64,000 nucleotides of DNA from Chondrus crispus (GCF_000350225.1 NW_005178788.1:150602-214601); one strand, 5' to 3'. Positions 41,578 to 52,982 are shown, numbered from the stretch's first letter. Translations and numbers: made by a program. The notes: a model not told the origin generated them from the sequence alone.

Positions 41578-44500
41578 ATGCCGATACAGGGGGGAGCGAA
41601 CGTCGAGGCCTCTGTAAGCCCGATGTTAGAAGAAGACAGCACCGGGACGCCCGTAGTCCCGGTGATGGGTAATGAAAAGGACGGGAGTACCGACGACCGA
41701 AAAGAATCGGTCGACCTCCAGACTCCTGTGAGGCCAAGGGAGCCGACGAAATGTCCGCCACGTACGGACTCAAGCACCCGAGGGGGCATCACTGAGACGC
41801 GGACGCCCCACGACTCGGGCAGAAGGAAACGCAGGAGGGGCCAGACCCGAAGGCGACGACCTCGGCGGAACGATCTCGCCGAGCGGGTCGCGCCTAAGAG
41901 GGTCGACGGCATTGTATGCCTCATGACGTCCAAGATATATAACGTCCTTGGCTCCGTGGCCACCGAAGGTAACGCGTTCAAGCCCCACACGATCGCCGTC
42001 GATACGTGTTCGGGCTACAACTTAGTGAGGAAGGCCGACCTCCCTCCCGACTGGACCCGCTTCGTAATACGGGACGCACCATTACCCCGACTGGCTGGCG
42101 GGAACAGTAACCCGCTTCGACTTACGGCGGTGGTCCGTCTTGCAGTCCGTTTGCAGAACACGACGTTCCGTATACCGTTCGTGGTGGCGGAACAGCTTGC
42201 CGTTCCCGTTCTTCTCGGCACGGCGTTCATCGATGCCCACGTACGTAGCATCGACATCGACGGACAGAAGCTCGAACTTCGACGCGGTGGCTCTGTAGCC
42301 ATCGTCGACGGAAAGGGGGAGCCGACTCCCCCTACAAGGCGACACGGACGCCAAACGAGCCGGCCGGATGTACGGTATGAGGCCCCGCAGGCGATCCGAA
42401 TCGCCCGCTGGGTTACCATCCCCGCGATGTCGCAAGCCCGAGTGCGCGTCACCACCGCGGGGAGGGGCCTCGTGTTCCTGGAACCAAAGACCTCACTCCA
42501 ATACCGACATGGAGTGAGGTTGACGAATGGTGTCGCCGAGGTTCTGCCGAATCAGACCTTCGACGTCATCGTCGCGAACTTTTCGCGACGGGAGAGGCGG
42601 CTTCCGAAGCACACCGTCGTGGGATACGCGAAGCGCAACCCCCTTGCGATCCTCACGCCCGAACGGAGGGTTGCCGAGGGGATCGCACACGCGCTACATC
42701 TGACCGACTTGACCGATCAAGTCGGGAAGGCCGGAGCTGGACGACCAAGCTCCGACGAGCTGACGACCGTCGTGAAGAAAGGGGTGGTCACGGACGAACG
42801 ACCGCCTCAAGACCAACCGACGGCGGGGAGTACTGTACCCCCGCAGAAGAAGGATCCCGAAAATTCACCGATGGATTGGGAAAAGGAAATCGACTTGTCA
42901 TACATCGACGACGACAAGCTCCGTGGCCACGTACTCGAGATGCTCCGTAAGCACTCGAGCTTGTGGAGCGGTGCGCTCGGAACTATACGAGCGACGGAAC
43001 ACCGCATTCCTCTCGAACCGGGAACGAAGCGGATACGTTCGATGCCCTACCGTGAGGGGCCCGCGATGCGCGAAATGGTCGCGAAGGAGGTCAACAAGAT
43101 GTTGAACGCAGGGGTTATCGAACCCGCGAGCACCGAGTGGGCGTCCCCGGTGGTGCTCGTACCGAAGAAAGACGGATCTCTTCGGTTCTGCGTGGACTAC
43201 CGGCGTCTCAACGCGAAGACTGCAGCGGATTCGTATCCGCTGCCTCGGATGGACGACTGCATCGACTCGCTTGGAGACGCAGCCGTCTTCACCACGTTGG
43301 ACTGCAATTCCGGTTATTGGCAGATCCCGGTCGCTCCGGAAGACCGGGATAAGACCACGTTTACTACGCACATGGGCACGTTTCGCCACTTGCGCATGCC
43401 GTTCGGACTAAAAGGGGCACCGGCCACCTTCCAACGCGCACTCCACATCATCCTATCTGGCGTACGTTGGCAAATATGCCTCGTGTACCTGGATGATGTC
43501 ATCGTGTTCTCACGTACGCACGGAGAACACGCGAAGCATCTCGACATTGTCTTGAGCTTGCTGCGGAGTGCCGGAATCTCCCTCAAGCTCAAGAAGTGTA
43601 GCTTCTTTCAACCGAAGGTACACTACCTGGGGCACGTCATTTCCCCAGGTAAGTTAAGTGTGGCCGATACGGCGGCCGACGCCTTCAAGACCTTCACATT
43701 CCCGAGGACGCTGACGCAAGTGCGCTCGTCCCTCGGGGCGTGCAACGTATACCGCCGATTTTTTAAGGGGTTCGCGAAGATAGCCCGTCCTCTGACCGAC
43801 ATGACGCGTAAGGATTCGGATCCTGACTTCTACAACCCTACGAAGGCGCAACGGGAGGCGTTCGAGAACCTCAAGAAGTCCATGATCGCTCCGCCGATCC
43901 TCGCCCTTCCGCGGTACTGCCGTCCGTACATGATCGACACGGATGCGAGCGCCTACCAGTTGGGCTGTACGTTGCTCCAAGAGCACGACCAGCCAAACGA
44001 TTGGCGCCCCGTAGGCTATTGGTCCTACTCGCTGAACGATAGCGAGCGCAACTACAGCGCCACAGAACGCGGGTGCTTCGCCGTAGTGTGGGCCGTCGGC
44101 ACACTACGGCCGTACGTTGAAGGCACGAAGTTCACCGTCCGGACGGATCACGACGCGCTGAGGTGGCTCATGTCCCTCACGGAGAGTTCCGGAAGGCTCA
44201 CCCGGTGGCGGCTACGTCTGGCTGAATACGATTTCACCATCCAGTACCGCCCCGGGCGCGTGCACCAAGTACCGGACGCCTTGTCACGCCTCGTGTCGCC
44301 AAGAGTCGCCGGCGACCCCCGCCCGGCCATCGAAGTGGATGACGACATCCCCACCTTCGACGCGGGTACGACCGTTCGAGACGTATCAAACGAGCTCGCG
44401 GACCACGTCTGTACCGGAAATTGCGACCACGAGGTCGAACACGTCTTCGCAACGACGCGAAGCCATGCTGGGCCACGAAGAAGGCCGCGCGTCCGAACGC

Positions 44501-46140
44501 GCGACGAATCAAGGGGCGACGACGAAGCCCCCGTTCTCCAAGGACCCAGTCCGTTCTGGGAGGAGAACGACGAGTTCGACGCCGTTGATCTCGAACGCGC
44601 CGAAGAACCCGAAGTCGGGGCGCCCGCCTCCACGGTCGCACCTCCGCAGGACGACCTACCGGCCCCTCTTACGTTTGAGGAGATCGCCGAGGAGCAACGC
44701 GTGGATGACTTCTGCCAAACCGTTTTGGCACGACATTCAGAGTCCCGGGACTCCGCGTTCTTCGACGACCACCAGGGGGTGCTCAAGCGGAGACAACCCT
44801 TCGACCCTGATATCGTACAGGTGGTGGTACCTCGGACGCTCCGCGCCAGGCTCCTTCGCCTGTGCCACAACCCGGCCATCGCGGGACACCCGGGCCAGAA
44901 CCGTATGTACTACGCGCTACGTCGCGAGTACTACTGGCCCCACCTGGCTGCAGACGTGGCAGCCACGGTGCGAGGGTGTCGGACCTGCGCGATGAACCGG
45001 GTCAAGCTGAGGAAACATCTCAATCGATTGAGATTGTTCCCAGCTACGAGGCCTCTCGAGAGCCTCGCCATCGACATCTTGGGGCCGCTCCCCAAGACGA
45101 AGACAGGAAAACGATTCCTGCTCGTGATTACGGACCGCTTTAGCAAGCTGACGCAAGTCGTGGCGCTCCGCACGATAACCGCATACACCGTCGCAGTTGC
45201 GTTCTGCGAGTCGTGGGTGTTCAAATACGGCGTCCCTCGCACGTTGCTTTCGGACAACGGCCCTCAGTTTAATGCCAAGTTCTTCCACTGCACGTGCCGT
45301 GTTCTGGGGATAACGAATTTGTACAATTCGGCGTACCATCCCCAGACGAACGGGCAAGTCGAGCGATATAACCGAACAATCGCCTCGATGCTGCGGAACT
45401 ACGTAGGTGAACACCAGGACGACTGGGATGTGTACGTGGGGCCGCTTACGTATGCGTACAAATCCCACGTACATCGCACCACACGCACCACGCCGTTTGA
45501 GCTCGTGCCCAGCAGGCCTCCGACGGAGTTCTCGCTCCGACGGACGGAAGGCGACGCGCCCCCTGCCGACAGGGGGAACCCACGAGCCGAGTTCCTCAAG
45601 ACCCTGGACTCGACTATCCAAAAGGCCTACGGAAGCCTTCGGCGAACGCAAGCTCGCTATAAACGCGACTTCGACAAGCGTATTCGGCGCACCAACTCGC
45701 GCCTCAAGGCAGGTGACTACGTATATCTGAACCCCACCGATGGGGGGAAGACATCAAACAAGCTGGCCTCCCCGGCTGGCGGACCGTACCGAGTTCTCGC
45801 GAACGACCAGCGCACCATCACGATCGATCGTGATGGAGTTACAGAGCGCGTCTCGGCAGACCGCAGCGTCTACGCACCCCGCCGGCGAACGCGCCAAAGG
45901 CTAGCACGACTACCCCCGAAGACCTTGCCGACAAGATCAATGAAGGCACACAGTATGCCGTCGAACGGCTACTCAAGCATCGCGTCATGGAGGATGGAAC
46001 TACGGAGTTCCTCATTAAATGGGCAGACTACGATACTCCCACATGGACGGCGCGTACCCACATCCCCGAGGAGTTGGTGTCTCGTTACGCACAAAGACTC
46101 CGGGCGCGTACAGGGAGAGACCTCACCTCAGAAGTGAACG
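41578..46140 (+). CDS. E4 pol: protease, RT, RNase H, integrase
   Basis: About 1,500 codons. The protease-like site AVDTCSGYNLV is near 42,000, with LLGTAFIDAH downstream. RT has FCVDYRRLNAKT and the catalytic YLDD near 43,485. RNase H (DTDASAYQLGCTLL) is near 43,935. The integrase zinc region (HPGQNRMYYALRREYYWP, C..C) is near 44,885-44,995, with D (AIDILGPLP), D (LSDNGPQF) and E (NGQVERYNRT) near 45,070, 45,255 and 45,360, and a GPY/F-like module near 45,780. It is a member of the chromovirus branch of Ty3/gypsy, clearly distinct from E1 and E2. Confidence 0.93.
45930..46130 (+). other. Chromodomain-like segment of E4
   Basis: Directly after the integrase module a segment reads YAVERLLKHRV, then TEFLIKWADYDTPTWTAR and IPEELVSRYAQRL. 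It has the chromodomain pattern (Y.VE.IL.HR......FLVKW.GY....WE....L......Y). In chromoviruses this domain, at the integrase C-terminus, is known to read histone marks and steer integration. Confidence 0.75.
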
Positions 46141-46167
46141 CGGACGTTCACTCTTGAGGAGGGGGCC
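46139..46167 (+). repeat. Internal copy of the polypurine-tract region (pairs with 50627-50655)
   Basis: CGCGGACGTTCACTCTTGAG followed by GAGGGGGCC, against CGCGGACGTTCACCCTTGAG followed by AGGGGGGCC next to the 3' LTR. The pair brackets the antisense module. Confidence 0.85.
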
Positions 46168-47972
46168 CTCAACCGCATCGTTGCGGATTAAATTCCACCT
46201 CGAATTAAATGCACCCCGCGTACATGGGGCAAAAGGGGACGCGCGAAGGGACAGCTGTCCCCAGAGAGCAGCAACCGAATAATTCGCGAGACGTCAAGCC
46301 GTATTGGCAAGCAAATCCGCCGCGGGCGACACGCCACCGTCAACAAAGTTCATAAGCAAAGACAGGACGTACTGTCTTACAAATAATTCGAAGAAGAAAA
46401 GGGAAGGAACCGAACCTCCCCAAAAGAGCGCGAAAGGACTGTGATAGTACGAGCAATCACCGCGCCCCTCGTACAAATAATAAGGAAGCCGGGACGTATC
46501 GGTGAGACGGAACACGGAAAACGACGCAACAAGACCCGGCTGTACGTACAGACCGAAAGGGGGCGCCCGCCGAGCCAAGATGTGGCACGGGAAGTGGGGA
46601 GCCGTCTGGCAAAATGGGGTCGGAGCAAGATGCAAGGAGACGAGGAAGATGAGAGCACCTCCGGTACTAGCCAGATCGCGCCGCCCCTGTCTGCAACAGG
46701 CCGTCGCGCGAGCATTATCGCAGCCCTATGATGTCCCCCGTGACCGCTCAGCGAAGACCGGAGGGGTCGGAATGGAATCCCATCTCGATGTGAGCGCCGA
46801 CGAGATCGTACCAGATCGGCGAGTCTCCAAGCCATGGAGAGGTGGTGTCCGAGCGAGGTCCGCCACTACGGCCTCTTGAGGCCGTACAGTACAGGCAAGA
46901 GAGCTCCTGTACTCGGACGTTTGGGCACCAGCCGCCGGCGGCTCGTACCTCCGGTACAACAAGCCCTGCCAACCGCCACTGTCAATTCCTAAAAAGAAAA
47001 AGAAAAAAATCGGAAAAAATGAAGGTGATTTTCGAATTTCAAGGGAAAAAGGAGCTCACGTGCGCACGGTACGCGCACACGCGAGCAGAACGCGCAGCAA
47101 GGCACTGGCGCACGCGCGCTGTCCCCCGCTGACCGACCCTCATGTCCGTACAGGAGCAGAAATGCGGGCTGCTCGAACGAGCCATACGAGGTCAATCGGC
47201 AAGACCGCACGAACGCATGAGCCCCGCCCCCTCCGCCTGGGATCGCCAAGTCAGGGCTCCAAGCCACGACACACGAGAGCGCCCGAACACGATGTACGAC
47301 CCCCCCTCCGAGGAGGCGTCGCGCGCGGATCACGCGTAGTCCGGACCCTCTCGGAAGGAGACAGCAGGGGACAAGGGTCGTTCCGAGAAGGAGGAGCGGA
47401 GACCGCGCGCACGGGGAAGAGTCTCAGGCGACGCCGACCGACGCCCTGACACGAGAAGAAGGATGCGTACCCCTCCTTCTCCCCGACGCAGACCAACCAC
47501 GTAAGCCGGCTCGAGCCGGCGGGACGGATCGCAAAGCAAGGAAAGGAGCACCCGCCCCCACCAGAGAGCCCCCTATCAGTCCCCCTCGCTGTCATTTCGC
47601 CGCCTTCCCCCGCGTATCCATTGACGCACGCACGCGCGCGGCGACAGGTGGCAGCAAGCGACATAGCCCGGGCTGACCACGAGAGGATACGATCACAACC
47701 CCTCGTCGTGTGGAGGGGGACGACGGACCATCGGGGAGGTAGGTAAAATACCAAAGGGAGGATAGGACCCGTGCTGTGGGGTTATGACGAAGGACGCGGT
47801 ACGAGCGGCGGAGAGGGCGGTCGGCAGACGTCTACCGACCCTTCCCGGCTCCCTGACACACGCCAACGATGGGCAGTCTGGTATACTCGGGGCAGAGAGG
47901 CAAGGAGCCCTAGTGGCTTTATGGATGACGGATGGGAAGAGAAAGGATGACGTGGATAAGTGGCTCCCTGGC
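46168..47972. other. Apparently non-coding part of the E4 antisense module
   Basis: Many overlapping short frames on both strands, none with a recognisable domain. By position it would be the 3' untranslated part of an antisense transcript. Confidence 0.4.
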
Positions 47973-49532
47973 TCAACGGCCCGAGCGGTTGGGGAGCACC
48001 GACGGGGTAGGACCGTAGCTGCCTGGAGGACAATAACTAGGGTGCGAAGGCACCCTCGTGTCCATTTTCTCAAGGGGGGGCATGGCTACCGCCCTGTACT
48101 GCGACCAGGAAGGCCCCGGACCGACCGGGGGCGCACGCACGTTGACCATGGGAGAATCGTACCCCACCCCTTCGTAGGGGTCCGGCAACGCCGGACGCGG
48201 CATAGAGGCCGAGGGAGTGCGTGACGGAGCGACAAATGAGGACGGAACCTGACGTGTGGACCGGAGGGTGTCGCGTTCGCGGCGGTAGCGATCGCGCTCC
48301 GCAGTGACACGCTCCAGGGAGTCAGATTGACGCCTCGAGGACTCCCTGAGGGCCTCCAGTTCGCCCCGCACTCGGTCTAATTGCGACGCGTACGTCGATC
48401 GCTCCGCCCCGAGGTGGCGTGCTTCCTCACTACGGGCTAAGTACCAGCTGGCAAGGGTGCTCAGCAGGGTACTGACATGCCACGCTCGATCGATCGAGCT
48501 CCCGAGGGCCCGTCCCAAGTCGGGAATAATATTGATCTCGTCCCGGGGCAGCGCCAAGAACCGCGCGGCATTCCGACTCGGCGAGTCGCCCACGGAGGTG
48601 GCCAGAGGCGGAAGGGGTGGCACGGGCGAGACGGCAGCTGTACAGTAACTCGCATCCGAGGCGAGCGGGGCGCGAACCGGGTCCGTACCCGCGAACATAG
48701 GAGACGCGGGTTCCCCGTCCAAATCGCGGTACCGCTTGCGGTAACCGAACCGTGACGCGGACCCCACGCCTCCGCCCCTACCCGAGGGACCCGAAGCGGA
48801 CGGTACAGGACGAGCCACGAAGGAGTCGTTCCGGTAATCATACACGAGAAAGGCGCTGCGTACGCCAGTAGCGAAGTCGGGCCACGAACGACGATTACGC
48901 ACGCTCACGGCACAAGCTCGGTGCATCAGATCCAGAACGGCACAGTGCGTCCACGCCACGTGCGAGGAAGACCACTCCAAAGGGTGCAGCGGCACATCAG
49001 GGAGCGACGGCGCTACCCTGCCGAGGAATGCCAACACCCCGATGGGTTGCACAAACGCGCCGCCGTGCAACGAAACCTCGCTCATAAAGGCGTTCCCCAA
49101 GGACCACGCCCACTCTCGTTCCACGTTATAGATCAGGTCATCGTACGCCGGGTGACGTGGGTCCCCACACGCAAACCCGAAATGTTTGAGGGCAAAAGGG
49201 AGTAAGGGGTGAACACCGAGAGAAGGGAGAGCCTCCCGTACGACCGCCGGAGGGGCCGGGAAGTCGCTTTTTGAGAGGCCTCGTTCGAACGAGGCAGAAG
49301 CAAACACGCGGCCGTCCGACTCGTCCGCGTGACGATAGGCTGCCCAATCGTGTGGGGAGATCGCAATGGAATGAAGCCTCATCAGTGCGCAAGCGGATTT
49401 TTGAAGAGCGGCACGAGCCCTGGAGTATGCGTAGGGCCTCGGGCTGACATACAGCCCGACGATTTCCGAAAGGACGTTAACGGCGAGGGCCCCGTGGGTC
49501 CCGATCGAACAAGTAGCAGGCCATCCGGTCAA
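47973..49532 (-). CDS. E4 antisense frame 2 (about 519 codons)
   Basis: A long minus-strand frame with normal-looking protein composition: a Trp/His/Tyr-rich globular part (HPLEWSSSHVAWTHCAVLDL; NVEREWAWSLGNAFMSEVSL), then a coiled coil (LGAERSTYASQLDRVRGELE and on through SDSLERVTAERDRYRRERDT), then a Pro/Ser-rich tail. It contains no RT, integrase or envelope-like motif. Length, coiled coil and sustained openness in GC-rich DNA support coding, although GC-rich DNA also favours open antisense frames. The function is unknown; by analogy with gag-like or regulatory cargo it could bind nucleic acid or protein, but that is speculation. Confidence 0.5.
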   Translation of the reverse strand: MTGWPATCSIGTHGALAVNVLSEIVGLYVSPRPYAYSRARAALQKSACALMRLHSIAISPHDWAAYRHADESDGRVFASASFERGLSKSDFPAPPAVVREALPSLGVHPLLPFALKHFGFACGDPRHPAYDDLIYNVEREWAWSLGNAFMSEVSLHGGAFVQPIGVLAFLGRVAPSLPDVPLHPLEWSSSHVAWTHCAVLDLMHRACAVSVRNRRSWPDFATGVRSAFLVYDYRNDSFVARPVPSASGPSGRGGGVGSASRFGYRKRYRDLDGEPASPMFAGTDPVRAPLASDASYCTAAVSPVPPLPPLATSVGDSPSRNAARFLALPRDEINIIPDLGRALGSSIDRAWHVSTLLSTLASWYLARSEEARHLGAERSTYASQLDRVRGELEALRESSRRQSDSLERVTAERDRYRRERDTLRSTRQVPSSFVAPSRTPSASMPRPALPDPYEGVGYDSPMVNVRAPPVGPGPSWSQYRAVAMPPLEKMDTRVPSHPSYCPPGSYGPTPSVLPNRSGR

Positions 49533-50664
49533 CGTAGTCTACTTCCTCGTGGCTGAACGCAAAGGTCCGATCGCTTGGGATCTCGTCCGGGAGCTGATGG
49601 GGCGCTCCGCCGCCCTCCGCAAGCAAGCGCCCTAACGCGAGAGACGCCTCCTCGGGAAGACCGCCCTCGTACAGCATCCGGATGCGTAGCATGTCGGGCC
49701 GAAGGCAATCCTTCGTAAAAAGCTCCCCGACCGTGACGCCCGAGCGAGCATGACGACGCCACGGATACCTCAGCCGACTGAGCAGCAGGGGCGCGGACCG
49801 CTCGAGCAGCACGCCCAACCACTGCGTGGACGTGTTAGCAGCCTCCTGCTCCACTCCCCCGCTATCCCGAGTCGACTCGGGAGGAACCCCAGGACGTCGG
49901 TAGCTGCCAAAGGCGCCGTAGGATCCCTCAACTGGCTGATAGGGGGCGCTGTCGCCGCCCGCTGCGGATAACGCCTCGCGTGGGATGCCCCCGGGGGCGC
50001 CGGATACAAGAGGGATCGGCCCCTCTTCCTTGCCAGCTGCAGCCGGGTCTGCCTCCGTGACCGCGGCGCGAACCTCACTCACCACCGCCGGCCCTGCATG
50101 CAACTCTACTGAAAGAGTGGATTCCCGGGACCCACGGGCAAGCTGGAACGGACTCGCCCGTGGGACAGCGACGACAGGGGCGCGACGACGCGCCTCGCCC
50201 CCGTCCGCTGCGACAGCGAACACCGACCCGCCCCCGCTCAGCGGGGGAGCCAAGGAGCTCAACGACGGGCCCTCCGACGAGGGTAGGAGGGGTGAAGGGG
50301 TCACGAGGGGCGACGGTGTACCCGTCATCACGCCGAGACGGTAGGGGCCCTCCGACAGAGCACGTACAAGAAGCGCACGCGAGATCTCACCTGCGCGAGG
50401 GGGAAGGATGACACGCACGACGAAAGGCGGACGACCGCCGAGACGAGCTCTCGTAGGCAGTACGACGGGATGAAGAGGGGAGTAAGAAAACGCACGTGTG
50501 AGCGCGCGGGGGTGTAGGGGGAATAACGACAGAAGGACACGCGGAAGGGAAAGAGGCCTCGGAGCAAGGGAGTGGCTTGTATCAATCTCAATCACCGACA
50601 TGTTTCGCACCGCAAGCACTCGTGACCGCGGACGTTCACCCTTGAGAGGGGGGCCGTGTAGCAT
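49477..50664 (-). CDS. E4 antisense frame 1, starting inside the 3' LTR
   Basis: About 395 codons from ATG 50664, which lies within the first eight bases of the 3' LTR. The frame reads out through the polypurine tract: MLHGPPLKGERPRSRVL. The rest is Pro/Ser/Ala-rich and looks disordered, ending in a more ordered part (LFTKDCLRPDMLRIRMLYEG; FSHEEVDYVDRMACYLFD). The same start and first residues (MAHGPLLKSECPRS) are seen in E5. It overlaps frame 2 slightly at its end. Confidence 0.55.
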   Translation of the reverse strand: MLHGPPLKGERPRSRVLAVRNMSVIEIDTSHSLAPRPLSLPRVLLSLFPLHPRALTRAFSYSPLHPVVLPTRARLGGRPPFVVRVILPPRAGEISRALLVRALSEGPYRLGVMTGTPSPLVTPSPLLPSSEGPSLSSLAPPLSGGGSVFAVAADGGEARRRAPVVAVPRASPFQLARGSRESTLSVELHAGPAVVSEVRAAVTEADPAAAGKEEGPIPLVSGAPGGIPREALSAAGGDSAPYQPVEGSYGAFGSYRRPGVPPESTRDSGGVEQEAANTSTQWLGVLLERSAPLLLSRLRYPWRRHARSGVTVGELFTKDCLRPDMLRIRMLYEGGLPEEASLALGRLLAEGGGAPHQLPDEIPSDRTFAFSHEEVDYVDRMACYLFDRDPRGPRR

Positions 50665-51356
50665 AACCCCCCCTTGGGGGTTTGAATTAGATTAGATCAA
50701 GAACTAGATCAGCTACTGTAGAGCGTCGAGCTCTACAGTACAACCGCGCGTGTCCACGTGTACACCACGGGGACAAGGGACACGCGCACACACGTGCACA
50801 CGTGTACAGCGCGCGAACGAAGCGCGCACGCACCCCGGGCGATACGTGTACTGTCAGCCTCTACATAGCTGACAGTATTACAGTGCGGGCCGACCTGTGC
50901 TACAGTAGCCCACTACAGTACCTCGGTACTGTAGTGTTATGATAGATTGTTTTGTATATTAAATATGGAGCGGACCGACGGCGGCGGAGAGAGACAAGCA
51001 CGGGCTTGTCCTCAACCGATCGCCAAGGTCAGTGCACCCAGCTTATTCTAAACGTCGCCTTCGCTCTTCGCGCACGTTTAGTCGGAGCCGAGCCGGAGTG
51101 GACGCGCAGCACGCGAGCGAGCACGGAACCGCCTCCGCCCGTCAGCACTGGTACGTCACCCAGTGCTGCTCCGGGGCGTCGAGGCGTCGATCCGCTCGTG
51201 CGTGCGCGCGTCCCTGCTCGCTCCCGCTCTACCACCGCTACCTGGGCCCGAGCCCTGTTCCGTAGCTGGTTGGCCCGCTTCGCCCCTTCTCCGATCCAGG
51301 GTCGACAGGTCGAACTGAGCATACACCTCCAGTCGTCTGGGGGTGTTTATGCTACA

Positions 51357-51532
51357 CTCCCCAAAGTTCGGCGTCCGGCTCATCTCCGGCCGGATGCATT
51401 GCCGCCCCTTCGTCTGGTCCGTGCCGCGCATCTAGTCATCCCAGAACATCTGGGGCCACTTGGGCCCAAGCTCCTCCCACAGCACCCGCATGAGCATCCA
51501 CTCCAGCCCGGGGAAAAGTCCGTCCGGTGCAG
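51357..51532 (-). pseudogene. MGAT1: GnT-I (GT13) pseudogene, central part
   Basis: On the minus strand: LHRTDF, then FPGLEWMLMRVLWEELGPKW, WPQMFWDD, a TAG, MRGTDQTKGRQCIRPEMSRT and PNFGE. This matches the most conserved region of GnT-I (LYRTDFFPGLGWM....W.EL..KWP...WDDW.R......GR.CIRPE.SRT..FG). A TAG stands where the family has Trp after WDD, and one base is missing in the run coding the first Phe of FFPG. Nothing upstream matches the rest of the enzyme. Together with the 13-kb insertion this is a dead, 5'-truncated copy. A functional copy elsewhere in the genome is likely. Confidence 0.78.
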
Positions 51533-52982
51533 CTACGTCGTGACTTGATCGCGTCATCACTACTCAGCGCATCTACAAGCTCCTGTCGGGCACCTTAGCT
51601 GCATATACTGAAGAGTGGTGCAGTCGCAGGATCAATAACCGGCAAATCCTCCCTTTCTTCCGTCTCTTCACTGATTTTCGCAACTCTTTTTTCTCATTCC
51701 TCCTTCTTTTTGAGATGATCTGTTCGCTTCTCTTTTGGTCCCTTGTCAACTGCCGTACTCACCTGCTTCGGATCTTTCGGCATGGGCGCGGGTTTCGACT
51801 TCTCCAACAACCTCTTTGCCTCTACTGTAGCAGCTAATGAAGTCGACGAGATTCGGACCAAAGACAACTCCTCGTAAACCCACTTCGCTTCTTTTAACGT
51901 CACCCTTCTCGTAGGGAGCGGACTATTCCGAAGCGCATTTCGTGCCTCCGCGGTTTCCAACGGGCTTCCATTCCGACCGACCAATAAATCTTATCGATAA
52001 TGTAGAAACAAGCAAGCATATGTGCAAAAGACACATCGTGAGGTTAGCAACGCCATCTCAAACGGAAAAATCCTACTTCTCAACAGGGCGGTCGCGAAAG
52101 TCCTGAAACGTACCCTCCTCTCTCGCTTGCTGGCTCGAACATATACACATTGTGCGGCAAGTAGATCTTCACTCCATTCGCGCAAAAAAGCATGGACCTC
52201 ATTGTGAAGAGCCTGCTCCCCGTGTCGGCGCAGCGAAGCACCAGCCGATTTGATACGACTAAACTTGCAAACGCAGCTGCAAAAATTTCGAAAAGACGGT
52301 TAGTTGACGGTGGCGAAGACTTGGTCGCAGGGGTGACATGTGAGCGATTTGCTAACGGTGGCTCCCTCCACCGACGGAAGCGTGGGCGTGGGTAGGTTGT
52401 CGACTGAGATGGACGCGCCGGATGCCGATGAGGCCGGCTGCCAATACGTGAGGGTGTAGTCGACGAGACGGCGACGGGCAGGCCGTTCAACGGTGGATGG
52501 TTGAGAGGGAGGTATGAGGATAGGCGGGTGGCACCGCACTCGTACGTGTTGTCAAGTTCTTTCGTTCGAAGACGGAGAGAAAGGGGATTACCGGTAGGTA
52601 GAGGGTGCGGTGCGCAAGGTTTATGGTGCGCTCAAGGCAAGACCGCTGGCGTGGATGGGAGCCTTGGCGTGGATGGAAACCTCGGTGAAACAGCAGTCGT
52701 GCCCAGCAATGCAACAAAAACAGTTATTCAACAGTTGATATGCCACGTGTACACCGCAAAATGATTGAAAAACGAACAAAGGGCTCGCTGCACAGAGAAG
52801 AGGACTCTCGCCCGAATTTTCTGGTGTCCATGGCGCTCCTTAATTACGACTTCACAGTAGCGGAAAGTTTCCAGATATCGCCAGCCCTCTCACGCAAAGC
52901 CTCTGGGCGGTAATGCGCACGCGACTTGAGGACGTTTATTAGACGAGTAGAGTAGGTTTTGGTAGAGGACTCCACAGGCGTG
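51533..52982. other. Region upstream of the GnT-I remnant, no supported gene
   Basis: Two minus-strand frames look weakly protein-like (51694-51984, Lys/Glu-rich; 52080-52490, with CADTGSRLFTMRSMLFC) but match nothing I know, and no GnT-I N-terminal sequence was found. It contains the second copy of the 37595 repeat. Confidence 0.4.
52845..52901 (+). repeat. Dispersed direct repeat, copy 2 (pairs with 37595-37650)
   Basis: GACTTCACAGTAGCGGAAAG...GATATCGCCAGCCCTCTCACG; see copy 1. Confidence 0.7.

Larger units (their letters stand above)
38093..51356 (+). mobile_element. 13.3-kb Ty3/gypsy chromovirus E4 with a long antisense module
   Basis: The LTRs lie at 38093-38792 and 50657-51356, 700 bp each, from TGTAGCATAACCCC to GGTGTTTATGCTACA, about 2% different by eye. 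The target duplication CTCCC is at 38088-38092 and 51357-51361. A TGG just after the 5' LTR and a GAGAGGGGGG tract before the 3' LTR are the expected priming sites. Gag, zinc knuckle, protease, RT, RNase H, integrase and a chromodomain-like segment end near 46,140; another 4.5 kb with minus-strand frames follows. It looks nearly whole, with a few breaks. It is GC-rich and much longer than a usual gypsy element because of the antisense module. Confidence 0.93.
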
